Shown: one piece after another, positions 48,092 through 59,596 of the stretch | How positions within the stretch are numbered: position 1 is the stretch's first letter | How the letters are laid out: each line of letters opens with the position of its first letter | Origin: Flaccisagitta enflata | Taxonomy: Eukaryota > Chaetognatha > Sagittoidea > Aphragmophora | Direction: 5' to 3' | NCBI GenBank assembly: GCA_965153355.1 | Contig: OZ231128.1 | Coordinates: 29,574,001 to 29,638,000, forward strand | Length of the DNA: 64,000 bases | Notes under the pieces: model-generated | Told to the model about the DNA's origin: nothing | Seen by the model: only the letters and a program-made list of their open reading frames with translations | The model's database searches: none | Translations under genes and position numbers: made by a program

Positions 48092-48519
48092 CTGGCTAAT
48101 GGCCTTTTTTGAAAAATTTACAAACCACTGTTTAACTTGATTCATCCGGTTATCAACTTTGAACTCGCTATAACTGGCGATAAAGTATTTAAACGTAGTA
48201 AATGTGATGGCATGGTCGCTGGGGCTTCATTTCTCTGCAGCTTATATCCATTAATCGGTGCCACTCGCGACTGGATGGAAATTTTCAAACTGATGAGACG
48301 TAAAATTAAATGGAGTTGAACGACCAAAGTAAAGCGTAATCAGAGTTTTTTGATTAAGAGGGAATGAGCCTATTGGGGGAAAGGAGTGAGTAGAATGTGA
48401 TAAGGAAGGTGGAAGGTGAGTAATTCAGGTGAAGAGAGGGGTGTTATTCGGGCGCACCTTTTTAGATACGTTTAGGGGCACATAACCTCCCTCCACCCCC
48501 CTCCCTTCACGCACGCCAT

Positions 48520-48685
48520 TTCAAATGGGCGTTTTCACACTCTTTGACTCATGCGTTACGGACCGCGGGACAGACAGACCAATGGACCTTCGGATCATCA
48601 GACCAAAGGACCAATGGACATTGGACAAATGGACAAAGCCTCTTATACTATAAGTTATAGAGTCGCATGTGTGCGGCCAAAATGC
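48520..48685 (+). repeat. AGH element, GTTGCG-like subfamily, degraded
   Basis: TTTTCACACTCTTTGACTCA, GTTACGGACCGCGGGACAGA, degenerate GGACCAATGGAC tetramers, AAAGCCTCTTATACT and hairpin remnant GAGTCGCATGTGTGCGGCC. Confidence 0.65.
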
Positions 48686-48699
48686 ATCGGAATTTGATT

Positions 48700-49335
48700 G
48701 TCCTTAGGAATAAGATGGAAAATGGTGAGCGAAAAATAGTGAGGGTAATCAAAGAAAAAAAATGAAAAATAGAACCAAGAACAAAAAATAAAAGATGCCT
48801 AAGCAAAAAAAGTGAAGAATGATAAGAAAAAAGGTAAGGGATGGTACGCAAGGTTTTTTAAGCGATAGATGGTCAACAAGAACAGAAAGTATAAGATGTT
48901 AAGAAGCCAAAAAAGAAGCGGAGAATGGAAAGCAAAAGAGGTGAAAGATGGCAAGCAATAACGGAAGTGATAGATGATTGACAAGAAGAGAAAGTAAAGG
49001 ATAGTAAGCAAGGAAGGAAGTGGATAGTGAGAAATCGAACAGAAGGATGGTAAGTAAGAAAAGAAGTAATAGACGGTAACCAGGATACGGTAACCGGGTA
49101 AGGAAAGAAAAAAAGGTGAGCAAAAAAAGGAAGTAGAGAATAGGAAGCAAAAAAGGTGAATTATGGTAAGCAAGAAAAGAAGTGATAGACGGTAACCAAG
49201 ATACGGTAACCAGGTAAGGAAAGAAAAAAAAGGTGAGCAAAAAAAGGAAGTAGAGAATAGGAAGCAAAAAAGGTGAAGGATGGTAAGCAAGAAAAGAGGT
49301 GATAGACGGTAAACAAGAGAAGAAAGTAAAGGACG
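48700..49335. repeat. ~115-125-bp tandem repeat, degenerate then near-identical
   Basis: GGTAACCAGGATACGGTAAC at 49076 and CGGTAACCAAGATACGGTAA at 49191 start two nearly identical units containing AAGGTGAGCAAAAAAAGGAA and AGTAGAGAATAGGAAGC. Older degenerate units (AAGTGATAGATGATTG etc.) extend leftwards to about 48700. Confidence 0.8.
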
Positions 49336-49439
49336 TCTTGGGACGCGAGTATTTTTCCGGGTCGACTCCCAAAAGAATGGCAAACAATTTCCTTTCTCAC
49401 CTGAACAGCCATTGATCGTAAGACAAAAGGGAAATCACG

Positions 49440-49650
49440 ACGTCGACTGTCCATGACTATCCTCACAACATTGATTGTCCAAGACTATCCTCACAACGTC
49501 GACTGTCTATGACTATCCTCACGACATCGACTGTCTATGACTATGCTCTTGATCGTAACACAAAAGGAAAATCATGACATTGTCTGTACATGACTATCCT
49601 CTTGATCGTTATTAAGACAAAACGTAAATCGCGACGTCGACTGTCCATGT
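49440..49650. repeat. ~31-bp tandem repeat (GACTGTCCATGACTATCCTC)
   Basis: Six or so units with ACAACGTC/ACGACATC spacers; two units are interrupted by TTGATCGTA(A)(G)ACAAAA. Confidence 0.85.
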
Positions 49651-49787
49651 CTATCTTCTGGCTCTCTTCGTAGTTTTAAGCGTGAGTGGTTATGTGAGTG
49701 TCTGTGTGGTTATTATGCGTGATTGCATAGTTGACTAATTGTGTACGTGTATGTCTCTCTGTATGTCAATCATAATACGGTTTATTT

Positions 49788-49790
<3 letters not shown>

Positions 49791-49872
<82 letters not shown>
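49791..49872. repeat. (CT)n microsatellite
   Basis: About 40 CT units. Confidence 0.98.
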
Positions 49873-49873
<1 letters not shown>

Positions 49874-50140
49874 TTTTTGTCAATAATTTATGGCATTTTC
49901 AGAAAGAAAAAAGAGAATATTGGTTCTTTCTTTGCAAGCGCGGCATCGCGTTTTAGTTTTTTTCCTTCGTTTGGTCCGTTTTGCTTTGTGTTGGTTCGTC
50001 GGTCTGGAAACCCAATTTTTGGGCTCATTTATTCAACTAGATTTTTTCCACCGCAATCATGTTCGTTGTTCATCATAATTTCAGGATTCAACAACTTCTA
50101 CCCGAATGCCATTACTAATGCCATTAGTCTCGGGAGCAGA

Positions 50141-50291
50141 AACAAGGCCGGATACACGGCAATCCAGTCGCGGACGGTTGGGCAGGAGAGGAAATGCAAA
50201 AACCGCTCGGAATTCAACCAAATTTGTTACCGACCTACCGACCTACCGACCGACACGGCAAGGTGTAGAGTCGCGTGTCCGCGACTAAAAA
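50141..50291 (+). repeat. AGH element, GTCGCGGAC subfamily, complete
   Basis: AACAAGGCCGGATACACGGC, CAGTCGCGGACGGTTGGGCA, ACCGCTCGGAATTCAACCAA, TTGTTACCGACCTACCGACC, CACGGCAAGGTGTAGAG, hairpin AGTCGCGTGTCCGCGACTAA. The left block is the exact complement of the right arm. Confidence 0.93.
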
Positions 50292-50364
50292 ACCCCATTA
50301 CAAAGACGAACCATAATGAGTACACGAAGACACCCCGACCGTTACGGTCGTGAGTCAAGAGGCC

Positions 50365-50480
50365 AGACAGTCTAGACAGTTAAGACAGTCTAGACAGTCT
50401 AGACAGTCAAGACAGTCTAGACAGTCTAGACAGTCAAGACAGTCTAGACAGTCTAGACAATCTATGCAGGCTAGACAGAG
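50365..50480. repeat. (GACAGTCTAG)n minisatellite
   Basis: About 11 units of 10 bp with AGTCAAGACA variants. Confidence 0.93.
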
Positions 50481-50580
50481 TTGGATATATCTACACTAGT
50501 TTCTTTCCTCATATACATATATGAAAGAGAAAAAGAAAGAGGAAAAGTCACTGCACTACTCAAAATCAAGCGTTCAAGAA

Positions 50581-50835
50581 AAAGCAAGGCCAGATACGCG
50601 GTCTGAATAAGGAGTCGCTTGCGGGTAGGTAGGGCCAGGGGCAGTTATGGAGGTGGGCAGGGGCAGTACATGGCAGGGTGAGGGCTTTAATGTGATTGGG
50701 CCAGGGCAGTAATGCCTGGAAATCACAATTTCAGTCTATACCACATCATCCAAAATTTCGCGTTACCAACCAACCAACTAACCTACCTATCGAGGGACAC
50801 ACCCTCTCATAGAGTCGCTTGGCGAGCGACTGAAT
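50581..50835 (+). repeat. AGH element, GTCGCTTGC subfamily (type K)
   Basis: AAAGCAAGGCCAGATACGCG, GAGTCGCTTGCGGGTAGGTA, three GGGCAGGGGCAGTA-like repeats, CATCATCCAAAATTTCGCGT, ACCAACCAACCAACTAACC, CACACCCTCTCATAGAGTCG and hairpin AGTCGCTTGGCGAGCGACTG. Left GTCGCTTGC and right GCGAGCGAC correspond. Confidence 0.85.
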
Positions 50836-51650
50836 AGAATCAGTCGAGCCACTTTCTGTAACAGAATGGTAATGGTTCGCTCGTTGATCAATCAAGACAT
50901 TTTCCTGTTTCGACTTAAGTGCTCCTATGCGTCGGCGTGAGACGTCACGCATGGAGGGAGGGGGGGGGGCTTTTTCCTGTCGTGAAGAGCTTGTTCAGTG
51001 TACAGGCAGTCGCAGGTGCTGAAAAACACGCACAGAAAATCATACTTATGTTCATGGGAACGCCTATACGGTGCATCGGAAGGAGGAATGTATGCACGTA
51101 CGAGGACTGGGGGACGCGATACATGATGGGGGCATATGGTCAATCAGTGCGCAATGATGTATTTATCTTATATGTCAAATGAAAACAACATCAGATTATA
51201 ACGTTTACTTCCGTGTCACACCCCATAATTGCATTGAAATAAATGAGGAGGAGAAGGAGCAAGATAAAACTCCTTTTTTTAAAAATGGAAATTACATTTC
51301 ATGGCATTTTATGTTGCGTTGAAAATGAGAACACACTCACACGCATCACATGCGCGCGCCGCGTAGCTTTGAATCCTTAGGGGTTGCTTGTTACATCAGG
51401 AAAAGTGCACACAACCGTCTTGCCAGCAGACTGACGCTGCCTAAGTGACGTGACGAGAAATACGCTGACAGACCGATGCCGAAATTGAAATTGGTGAAAC
51501 GGCAAGCAAAGCCAGAAACCCTCGTCGCGACGAACAGGCACGCGCTACTATCAAACAATTTTTTTTTCCTTCTCTTTATGCTATTAGTTAAGCATTTGTT
51601 TTTTGTTTTGTTTTTTTTTTCATTTGCGCCAACACAAATCAAAAAGAAGC
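50836..51650. other. No recognised feature
   Basis: Unique-looking sequence with a G9 run near 50960. No domain-bearing frame. Confidence 0.4.
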
Positions 51651-51654
51651 TCTG

Positions 51655-51715
51655 TTCGTTGGTCGGTCTGTTGGTCGGTCGGTAACACATTCATTCGACG
51701 ATCCACATGGCGGAC
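51655..51715 (-). repeat. Type D AGH-related fragment
   Basis: TCGTTGGTCGGTCTGTTGGT, CGGTAACACATTCATTCGAC and GATCCACATGG match the fragment at 12737-12820. Confidence 0.6.
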
Positions 51716-51811
51716 ATATTGTGTTAACTAGTTGGGGCTAAGGAGATAGGTAGGCGAAGTGATGGGGTGGAGGATGGTGATATGAAACCTCTATCGAGCA
51801 TACATCCAAAT

Positions 51812-52040
51812 AACAAGGCCGGTTACACTACAAGTGGTTACTTGCCGGTGAGCAGGGGCAGTAATGCGGGTGGGATGGGGCAGTATCTGGGTGGGCGGGG
51901 CTGTAATGTGGCTGGGCAGGGGCCCTGGCGCTTCAGCAGATTTCATGTCATCCCAAATTTCGCATTGCCTACCTCCGAACCGACCAACGGACCAATGGGC
52001 GTGCCCACCCTCTCATGGAGTCCAGCGATCGACTTAAAAT
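51812..52040 (+). repeat. AGH element, type K, second copy
   Basis: AACAAGGCCGGTTACACTAC, repeated GGGCAGGGGCAGTA-type blocks, TTCATGTCATCCCAAATTTC, GCATTGCCTACC, CGACCAACGGACCAATGGGC, CCACCCTCTCATGGAGTCCA, then an eroded hairpin (GCGATCGACTTAAAA). Confidence 0.8.
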
Positions 52041-52224
52041 CAAATAAGCTCGACCGGGCAATGATTTGTCCGGCCTGTGTCTCTGCGTGTATTGACTAAT
52101 TATGTGATTTATATGGAGATAAAGATGGACAGACAGATGAAGCGACAGAATAGTGAATGAGGCTCTTAAAATACGTTTGTTGATCATTAGATTCAGTACA
52201 AGATCTCACCGTGGCCTAAATCAG

Positions 52225-52320
52225 CGGTTCGCGAAGGCGTTACGGACGGACGGACGGACGGACGGACCGACGGACAGACCCTCTTTTGGAGATGCGTTCC
52301 TGACGGACGCATCTAAAAAC
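52225..52320 (+). repeat. AGH-like right end, GGAGATGCG subtype
   Basis: (GGAC)n tetramers, ACAGACCCTCTTTTGGAGAT, then hairpin GATGCGTTCCTGACGGACGC with ATCTAAAAAC. Same subtype as 33985-34068. Confidence 0.75.
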
Positions 52321-52348
52321 TAAGAACGGGTGAATCTTGTTGCTTTAT

Positions 52349-52520
52349 CAACAAGGCCGGATACACGGCCACCAGTTGCGGACAGGTAGGCAGGGGCGGA
52401 AATGCACGTTTTCACATTTTTCGACTCGTGGTCACGGACGGACGGACCGACGAACAGACGGACGGACGGACGGACGGACGGACAAAGGCTCTTATAGAGT
52501 TGCGTGTCCGCAACTAAAAA
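52349..52520 (+). repeat. AGH element, GTTGCGGAC subfamily, complete
   Basis: AACAAGGCCGGATACACGGC, CAGTTGCGGACAGGTAGGCA, TTTTTCGACTCGTGGTCACG, (GGAC)n, AAAGGCTCTTATAGAGTTGC, hairpin AGTTGCGTGTCCGCAACTAA. Left GTTGCGGACA and right TGTCCGCAAC are exact complements. Confidence 0.93.
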
Positions 52521-52726
52521 AGGCGCAAATTGATGGCAAACCAATTGACTGTCGAACCATCAACTAAGTGACTGCGGAAGTGACGTGTCTAAACACTGGA
52601 AAATTGATTTGAATTAAGACTTTTTTTCGTCTGATTAATGCATTTGGGTTCACTGAAAATTAATTATTCAGAATTTCATGGCTTTTTGATAAGAGCTCTT
52701 TCTCTCTTATCCAATTGTTCTCCACT

Positions 52727-52759
52727 GTCTATCTCTGTCTGTCTGTCTGTCTGACTGAC

Positions 52760-52805
<46 letters not shown>

Positions 52806-52806
52806 G
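52727..52806. repeat. (CTGT)n microsatellite
   Basis: About 18 units. Behind it, CTTCCTTTCACTCCCTTTCA with CGAGTTTGTTTCTC is directly repeated at 52811 and 52932 (period about 120 bp). Confidence 0.93.
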
Positions 52807-53110
52807 CTGTCTTCCTTTCACTCCCTTTCAACGAGTTTGTTTCTCTGCGTCTGTACGACTGTATGCCTATGCCAATCACTCATTGTATCTCTCACTTATT
52901 CAATTGTTCTTCACTGTCTATGTCTGTCTGTCTTCCTTTCACTCCCTTTCAACGAGTTTGTCTGTTTTCGTCTGTACGACAGTATGCTTTTGCCAATCTC
53001 TCATTGTATCTCTCTATTTTTGACTGTTCTCCTCTTTCTCTCTGTCTCTCCCTTTGCCTCCGCCTCGCTTTCTGATTCAGTCTTTCTCTGTCCCTGTCTT
53101 CGTCTTCGTC

Positions 53111-53283
53111 TTTTTAGTTGCGGGCACGCGACTCTACACCTTGCCGTGTCCGTCGGTAGGTCGGTGCGTCGGTACCGACGGTACGTCGTTAGGTAACAAA
53201 TATTTCTGAATTGCGAGTGATTTTTACATTACGGCCCCTGCCCAACCGTCCGCGACTGGCTTGCCGTATATCCGGCCATGTTT
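53111..53283 (-). repeat. AGH element, mixed-end copy
   Basis: The plus strand reads TTTTTAGTTGCGGGCACGCG, GACTCTACACCTTGCCGTGT, tetramers, TTACGGCCCCTGCCCAACCG, TCCGCGACTGG, TATATCCGGCCATGTTTT. The hairpin arms GTTGCGGGC / GCACGCGAC are mismatched with each other. Confidence 0.85.
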
Positions 53284-53682
53284 TTTCTCCTTATTCATAT
53301 CAGGTCTTACAATAAAAGAAACAATTATCCTAAAGATATCAAAAGGAAATTGGTTCCTTTTTATGTAAGATCGCAAGCATGCGAATTAAAAGGTAAACAG
53401 GAAATAAAAACAAAACGAATAAAAGTAAATCAACGATTCAGAGGAAACAAAAATCTAGACGAAGGTGATTTACTCATTTTGTTTTCCCTTGCCGCGATGT
53501 ACTGATGATTATTGCCTTGTCTAGGGACTAGGGAAAGTAAAGTTGAAATCGATACTCTTAACGCGGCAGCGTCGATGTTATTTTAAAGCCCTTGGTCGGG
53601 TCTGGCAAAAGCTATTAACTCGATGAGAGCTTTCCGGCTTATTCAAACGTTATCTACCGCCTCTCACTCATGCTCACTCACG
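53284..53682. other. No recognised feature
   Basis: Unique-looking sequence; the 75-residue frame at 53278 has no recognisable domain. Confidence 0.4.

Positions 53683-53752
<70 letters not shown>
53683..53752. repeat. (CT)n microsatellite
   Basis: About 34 CT units. Confidence 0.98.
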
Positions 53753-53754
<2 letters not shown>

Positions 53755-55351
53755 CCCCTAAAGAAATGAAATGAATTTTCATGCCCTTAGTGAGGGTCCC
53801 TCATGAAGCAAAACAGTTGCAGGTATTCAGGATTGGTAAAATTCTGTCTGTAAGCCAAGCTAGTAAGTAAGCAAGCAAGCAAGCTAGCAAATAATTGAAA
53901 ATCATAAGCGTCTCAGTGATAAGTCGACAAAGACTCCATGGCATTTTGCCACTGCACAACCACCAACGACAAGTGGAAAATCATCCCTCGAGAAAGAAAC
54001 GGAGCAGATACCACTGCCCACGTATTTTCTCCATGGCATTACCTTTTCCACTCACCCTGCTTATCGGAACTTCGTTGATCGCTCTACTGATTTTCTCCCA
54101 CTTGTTTACTTCTCCAAAGCAGCAACGGTTAAGGCCTCCCGGTTATCATATCAACATAGTTCTTACTCATCCGTGCTAACAGACATTTTTTCTGAAGTAC
54201 ATCGTATCTCGGGGATTGCCATTAAGCTTGCGAAGATAACAATTACTGTGCACTCAATTTCCACGCTGCCTCCCGATAGATTATTGAAATCCCGGATCTA
54301 TAATGACTTTTGCGCAGATAATAACAATCAGTTTTGGATCACATTGAATGAGTCTGGGCCTTAGCATGAGTAACTAACAAATGGTGTGATGGTTGACAAT
54401 TCCTTGTATTTCGCGCCAATACAATCCTGAATATTAACTGAACCAGTCATTCTTTCTGGCGCGCAGTTGACCGACTTGTTCTAAAACATAGAATTGGTGG
54501 ATCTGTCATTGGGTCCATCCTGGTTGATTCCTTTTTATTGAAGATGTATCGGCGTATTGCCAAAAAAAAGCGTCTGCCCGCAATTCTCCCAGTCCGTCCG
54601 GCTGTCAGTCCATCCTATGAGTTGACTGATTACGCGCCATGAAAAAAAAAACAAACAAAAACAAAAACAAAAAAAAAGAAAAACACCTGGTGTTCTATGG
54701 TCGCCAAAATGTCGAATATACCAAATTAAAGGCTCGAGCCGTCTTAGATCATCCCTGTTATTCTTAATGTACTATCTTGGAAAAAAGTTTGCCGGCGAGT
54801 TAATAAATCGCCATTGAGATGACAAAAAAGTTTAATCAAAGTACCAAAAACATGACTGATACATTGGGACATCTCCTTAGGCATCATTTGACAGCTTTTT
54901 ATGACTGGGAAAGCTTTGACAAAGCCATGGAGGGCATCAGGGCTTCACAGGTTTTCAGACTTTCATTAGGATGTTTTCAAGCCTGCCATCAATGTATATC
55001 TTCTTTACATTTGTCTAATCTAAACACTATTCTCTATCTAGTTGTGACTTGAACTGTGTATGAGCAAGCCAACAAGTATATTTGTCTGAAATGAAGAACG
55101 TAGAAGTAAGAAGTGATACCGGTTACATTACCTCTCCGCTTCAAAATCGATATCATTCAAAATTTAAGAGGGATTTTTGCTCCGATGACAATCGAGGTTA
55201 AACTGTTTCTTTCTCTCTTTTCTCAAAACCTGATTGTTCAGCGCAAGCCTGAGACGATCATTTTTTTTATCCGGTCAATCATGTTTTAATCCCACAAGGC
55301 AAGGTTTAAACGGCGTGGTTTTGAAATTCCAAAATCCACTTTAAACTCTCC

Positions 55352-55356
<5 letters not shown>
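53753..55356. other. Gene-poor stretch upstream of the LRAT-like gene
   Basis: No domain-bearing frame. A (AAGC)n trinucleotide-like run sits at 53860-53890. Unrecognised 5' exons or promoter of the downstream gene could lie here. Confidence 0.35.

Positions 55357-55390
<34 letters not shown>
55357..55390. repeat. Poly(A) run
   Basis: 34 A, about 75 bp before the LRAT-like start codon. The surrounding sequence gives no sign of a retrotransposed 3' end. Confidence 0.95.
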
Positions 55391-55393
<3 letters not shown>

Positions 55394-55465
55394 TTCAAAC
55401 GCAATACAGACGGTGCACTCAATATGCATATCTTTCATCGAACATGCCATTGATTGAAAACAGTG

Positions 55466-56269
55466 ATGGCTAAAAAATTAAGTGGATCCCTCGCCGGAAA
55501 TAAATGGCAAAACAAATTGCTGCACGTCCAGTACGGCGGGACTAAAGTTCGAGCAAGACATGAATTCTACAACAATTTGAACTACTTAATCGGCCAAAAC
55601 GATGATTACTCCATACAGGAACTTTCGCCGCTAAAATCTAAAATCACGGAGGCAAAGGGTTTTTCCATTGATCTTGATGTCCCGCAATTCGATTTCACTA
55701 GAAGGGTGACGAGACATCATTTTGTTGTGATAAAAACCAAATCGGGCCACATTTTCACACTTGAAAAAACAATTGACTGCATCCTGCTTCAGTCTGGTCG
55801 CATTCTTGATGCCAGGCATCTTCGAAATGGAGAAAAACGCAAAAAATTGCACACATTGCGAGAAATTTGCAGGGATCCAACCCCCAAATCTCAAACCATG
55901 TTTGACCTTTTATGTTGGATCAACCAAGTCGACGTCAACAATTCAAGTGAATTGACTGAACCTTATCATCTCGCCGACTCTAACTGTCAACATTTTGCCC
56001 TAAACTTATGGAGTGAATTGTCCGCGAGCAAATACCCAAACCCTGGTAAACTCCGCAGTTTCTCCAAGAAAAGAGGGGGAAAAGCGTCAACTCGTGCACG
56101 ATCAAGCAACCAAGTCTCTGCGACGAAACAAAATGAGTCATCTGTACCACAACCGCCCATCTTGACAACACCATTTCACAGTGGCGACAGAAAATTTGAT
56201 GCAAAGCTTGTTTTACTGTGTATTGAATTTTTGTTAATCTTAAGACTCTTGCTGTCAGACTACGTTTAA
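55466..56269 (+). CDS. LRAT/NlpC-P60-like thiol-fold protein with C-terminal membrane segment
   Basis: A 267-residue open frame; ATG 55466 is chosen because the longer frame upstream lacks an ATG. The core (about 80-190) carries RHHFVVIKTKSGHIFTLE with H84/H85 and, about 90 residues later, LADSNCQHFALNLW with C174 and H176. A His strand followed by NCxHF near the domain end is the signature of the LRAT/H-REV107 (PLAAT) group and is also seen in PPPDE/DeSI peptidases. In those families Cys is the nucleophile for acyl transfer, phospholipase or deubiquitylase/deSUMOylase activity; which applies here is not decided. Residues 190-245 are a basic Ser/Thr-rich linker. Residues 246-263 (LVLLCIEFLLILRLLL) are a hydrophobic helix, as in tail-anchored PLAAT proteins. 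The reading frame is intact. A phase-compatible donor (GTATTG at 56220) could instead join it to the downstream Ser/Thr-Kelch exons. Confidence 0.7.
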   Translation: MAKKLSGSLAGNKWQNKLLHVQYGGTKVRARHEFYNNLNYLIGQNDDYSIQELSPLKSKITEAKGFSIDLDVPQFDFTRRVTRHHFVVIKTKSGHIFTLEKTIDCILLQSGRILDARHLRNGEKRKKLHTLREICRDPTPKSQTMFDLLCWINQVDVNNSSELTEPYHLADSNCQHFALNLWSELSASKYPNPGKLRSFSKKRGGKASTRARSSNQVSATKQNESSVPQPPILTTPFHSGDRKFDAKLVLLCIEFLLILRLLLSDYV

Positions 56270-56369
56270 AGCATGTTTTTTAAGCATTCTTGAAATAGCT
56301 TCAAGAGGTTCATGGTATTACCTTGAAAATTAATTCAAATCAAGAAAAGATTGATATAGTGAAAAATAG

Positions 56370-57114
56370 TTGTCTCTCAAATTTTCTGTCGCTACAATTA
56401 CATCAGGGACTTCGCCACCAACATCACATCAGTCTCCATTGATAGCGCCAGTGTTACCGACATCAACAGATGTTATGGATGTATCAACTCAACAGTCGTC
56501 AATTCAACAAACATTCCAACTGACACCATCAGAACTACCGACATCCGCAGAGAGTGTGGTTGAACCAACATCAACATTGACAAATCAACATCAATCAAAC
56601 CGTTCATCATCTCAACTATATCCATTAAAAGTTACAACAACATCGGGGGATGATACCAGTGAATCAACATCACTTTTGTTAAGTCAATCTGTTCCGTCAT
56701 CATCCCAAAAGCCTTCGCTGACGGAGCCGTTTTCACCTACATTTGGTACGATTGCCGCCGAATCAATGTCACAGTTGACCATTCAGTCAGTTTCGTCAGT
56801 TTCGTCAACATCACAACAGCCTTCATTCGAATCAGGCAAACTAGTTCAGCCTTTTTCCAGTAAAAATGCCATCAAATCAACACAACAGTTGACCAATCAA
56901 CAACCGGCAGTTTCATCAACATCTCAACTGCTCCCATCAGACGAAATAATTCAACCAACATCCAGTAATAATGCCACTGAATCAACACCACATCTAACCG
57001 ATCGACAAGAGAAAACGAATGACGCGAACAACAATTCATTGAGCGCCAGTGGGCCAAGCGCTCTACAAGTCAATCTCCAAACGGTTACGGAATTACCATG
57101 GCCTCAATACACAG
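56370..57114 (+). CDS. Ser/Thr-rich 5' exon of the Kelch gene
   Basis: Open frame of about 240 residues dominated by Ser, Thr, Gln and Pro, with imperfect repeats of the form TSTxxLTNQ...SSSQxxP (LTNQHQSNRSSSQL, LTIQSVSSVSSTSQQP, LTNQQPAVSSTSQLLP). This pattern is typical of a disordered, possibly O-glycosylated linker. There is no ATG at the frame start; a likely splice acceptor (pyrimidine-rich, then ACATCAG) sits at 56407, so the true exon probably begins at 56408 in phase 1. The exon ends at 57114 (CAATACACAG), followed by GTTGGT. Splicing to 57433 preserves the frame into the Kelch exon. Upstream exon(s) are unknown; the candidate is the LRAT-like frame 139 bp away. Confidence 0.65.
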
Positions 57115-57432
<318 letters not shown>

Positions 57433-58520
57433 ACACGGTTGATTCCACCGAATCATTCGCCATTCCTTTGCCGCCTATTTTCACTGAAGACTGGAAATCT
57501 GCGACTCGATTTCCTGTGGGCGTTAATTTCGTTTGCGCCTTCCTCGATCATCAAATCGTCATTTGGGGCGGGGGTCAAGTGCAGCCTGACGGCAGATATA
57601 AAAGTCTACCAAATGATGTCATCTACACTTACGTACCGCCGCAGTCGGTATCTGAAGAGGGGAAATGGAAAGTTAACAGTGTCAGGAAAGTCTTTGGCAA
57701 AATCCATCCAAGATCCCTTGCTACAGCTTCAGTCACCTTTGAAGGACGTCTTTTCATCATGGGTGGCTACGAAGGTCATTTTGATGCCACAAACGCTCTC
57801 TCAACACTTTCCCCCGACGGGAAGTTCAAAAGACTGCATCCAGTTGGCGAAGTTCCCACTCCCAGATTTGACCATCGCGGTTGGTCATATGGGAGGAGAT
57901 TCTTCTTTTTTGCTGGAATATCTAAAGAAACTGACGAAGAGAAGACAAACAAAATGACGTCGTTTAGAGGGAAGCCTAGTCTCTTTTACAACAACGAACT
58001 GTATCAATACAAACTCGATACCAACGAGTTTCGGATTGTATTGACCACGGGTGCCATTCCAACGCCTCGACAGTTATTTTCCGTCACGCAACTCAATCAA
58101 CGCGTCTACATTCATGGCGGAGGGTTCGGAGTTCCTCTCAGTGACTTCTACTTCTTGGATCACGAAACGCTGCAGTGGACTGAGTTAAAACTAAAAGAGA
58201 AAATCTATGGATGCAGCATCACAAAAGTCTCTGACAAGGAAATTCTACTCGTCGGGGGATATGGCAAATCAAAACGACCAAACAAAACCAAACTTTTCAA
58301 CATTGAAGTGGAGGAGGAAGCAGAAGCGCTTGCCCCTTTCGTGGGAATCAAAGAAGCTGACGAAATGTTGATCTGTCACGCGGCCATTTCGGTGCCAAAG
58401 GAAAAAGGCTTCTTTGTCATTTGCGTTGGAGGTTACACTGATTTCAATGTGAGAAAGCATCCCAACCACATGACCTTGTTTGATATCAGCCACAAACGAT
58501 CTGAATCAGATCTTTCGTGA
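57433..58520 (+). CDS. Kelch beta-propeller 3' exon (KLHDC1/2-like)
   Basis: The exon encodes about 362 residues to a TGA at 58518-58520. The likely role is a protein-interaction propeller; KLHDC-type propellers serve as substrate receptors of cullin ligases, but no BTB or BC/Cul box is seen, so the function is not assigned. Successive blades show the Gly-Gly and aromatic pattern: FVCAFLDHQIVIWGGG; LATASVTFEGRLFIMGGYEG; FDHRGWSYGRRFFFFAG; PTPRQLFSVTQLNQRVYIHG with GGFG; ITKVSDKEILLVGGYG; AISVPKEKGFFVICVGGY. Six motifs suit a six-bladed propeller. Inserts such as ISKETDEEKTNKMTSFRGKP, then HILD-like LYQYKLDTNEF, follow the layout of KLHDC1/2. The frame is intact and continues upstream across the predicted intron to the Ser/Thr-rich exon. 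No AATAAA signal was seen in the next 100 bp. Confidence 0.82.
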
Positions 58521-58616
58521 TCATACTATGTGATCATTTGCGCCGGAACTCGTTCATAGATTTCTTTCTCATGCAACAGAACCATCTGTTGTAAAATGTT
58601 TTTGTAGTATCAACGG

Positions 58617-58935
<319 letters not shown>

Positions 58936-59018
58936 TAAGCTCACCGACAAACTTATTTCCTAGGTTAGTAGGTAGTGGTATCATTGCTAAGACGGCGAGC
59001 ATTTAATGTCAACATTTA

Positions 59019-59422
59019 CAGACGGGACCCTAATAAGAGCGGAGGAGGGACCCAAAGTTTTAGCATCACCCCCTACAGCCCATATGGCTCGTGCATTCTT
59101 CTCACTTGCTTTGGCGGTTTACTCTTAAGGTGGATACAATTGGCGCCACCGTAGCGATTTTTGAATTTCCAACAAGAACATCCTTAGATTTTGCAAAATC
59201 ACCCTCTGGGACCCCCCCAAAAAATTGAACAATTTTTCTTCAATTTTGACAATTTGGGGGTGTTATAGGTGGAAATCTGAAAATCGCTACGGTGGCGCCA
59301 ATTGTATCCACCCAAGGTATATTCCACCGCAGCAAGTGAGAAATTTGCTTGAGTTACATAAGCTGTAGGGGGTGATGCTAAAACTTTGGGTCCCTCCTCC
59401 GCTCTTATTAGGGTCCCGTCTG
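59019..59422. mobile_element. 404-bp foldback MITE, TA target duplication
   Basis: Ends CAGACGGGACCCTAATAAGA and TCTTATTAGGGTCCCGTCTG are perfect inverted repeats. They extend about 60 bp through GCGGAGGAGGGACCCAAAGT and TTTAGCATCACCCCCTACAG. TA flanks both ends (59017-59018, 59423-59424). A second inverted pair, GGTGGATACAATTGGCGCCA with CCGTAGCGA, lies at 59132-59165 and 59284-59315. No coding frame. Confidence 0.88.
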
Positions 59423-59596
59423 TAGTGTTTCATTCCATTTTTTCAACTATAGTTGAATAATCATGATGCAACAGATATTTTCATGAGATAAATTGTCTCC
59501 AGAAATACTCTGTGTGTATGTCTTTGTCAGATGCTGACCTCATAAAAACCTTTAAATCAGAACTATAGAAAATTATAGTGAAATTTTGCTTACATT

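Noticed and set aside
48799-49466. 194- and 162-codon Phe/Leu/Ser-rich minus-strand frames resembling membrane proteins
   Set aside because: The frames follow the degenerate ~120-bp A/G-rich tandem repeat; hydrophobicity comes from its complement, and no family is recognised.
50141-50291. AGH elements as tRNA- or 5S-derived SINEs
   Set aside because: No A-box/B-box promoter pair or cloverleaf could be recognised, and the end structure (subterminal inverted repeats, terminal palindrome) fits a DNA element better; not excluded by search.
50365-50480. Regular 10-bp repeats resembling a CRISPR-type array
   Set aside because: Units are contiguous with no unique spacers and lie in a eukaryotic context.
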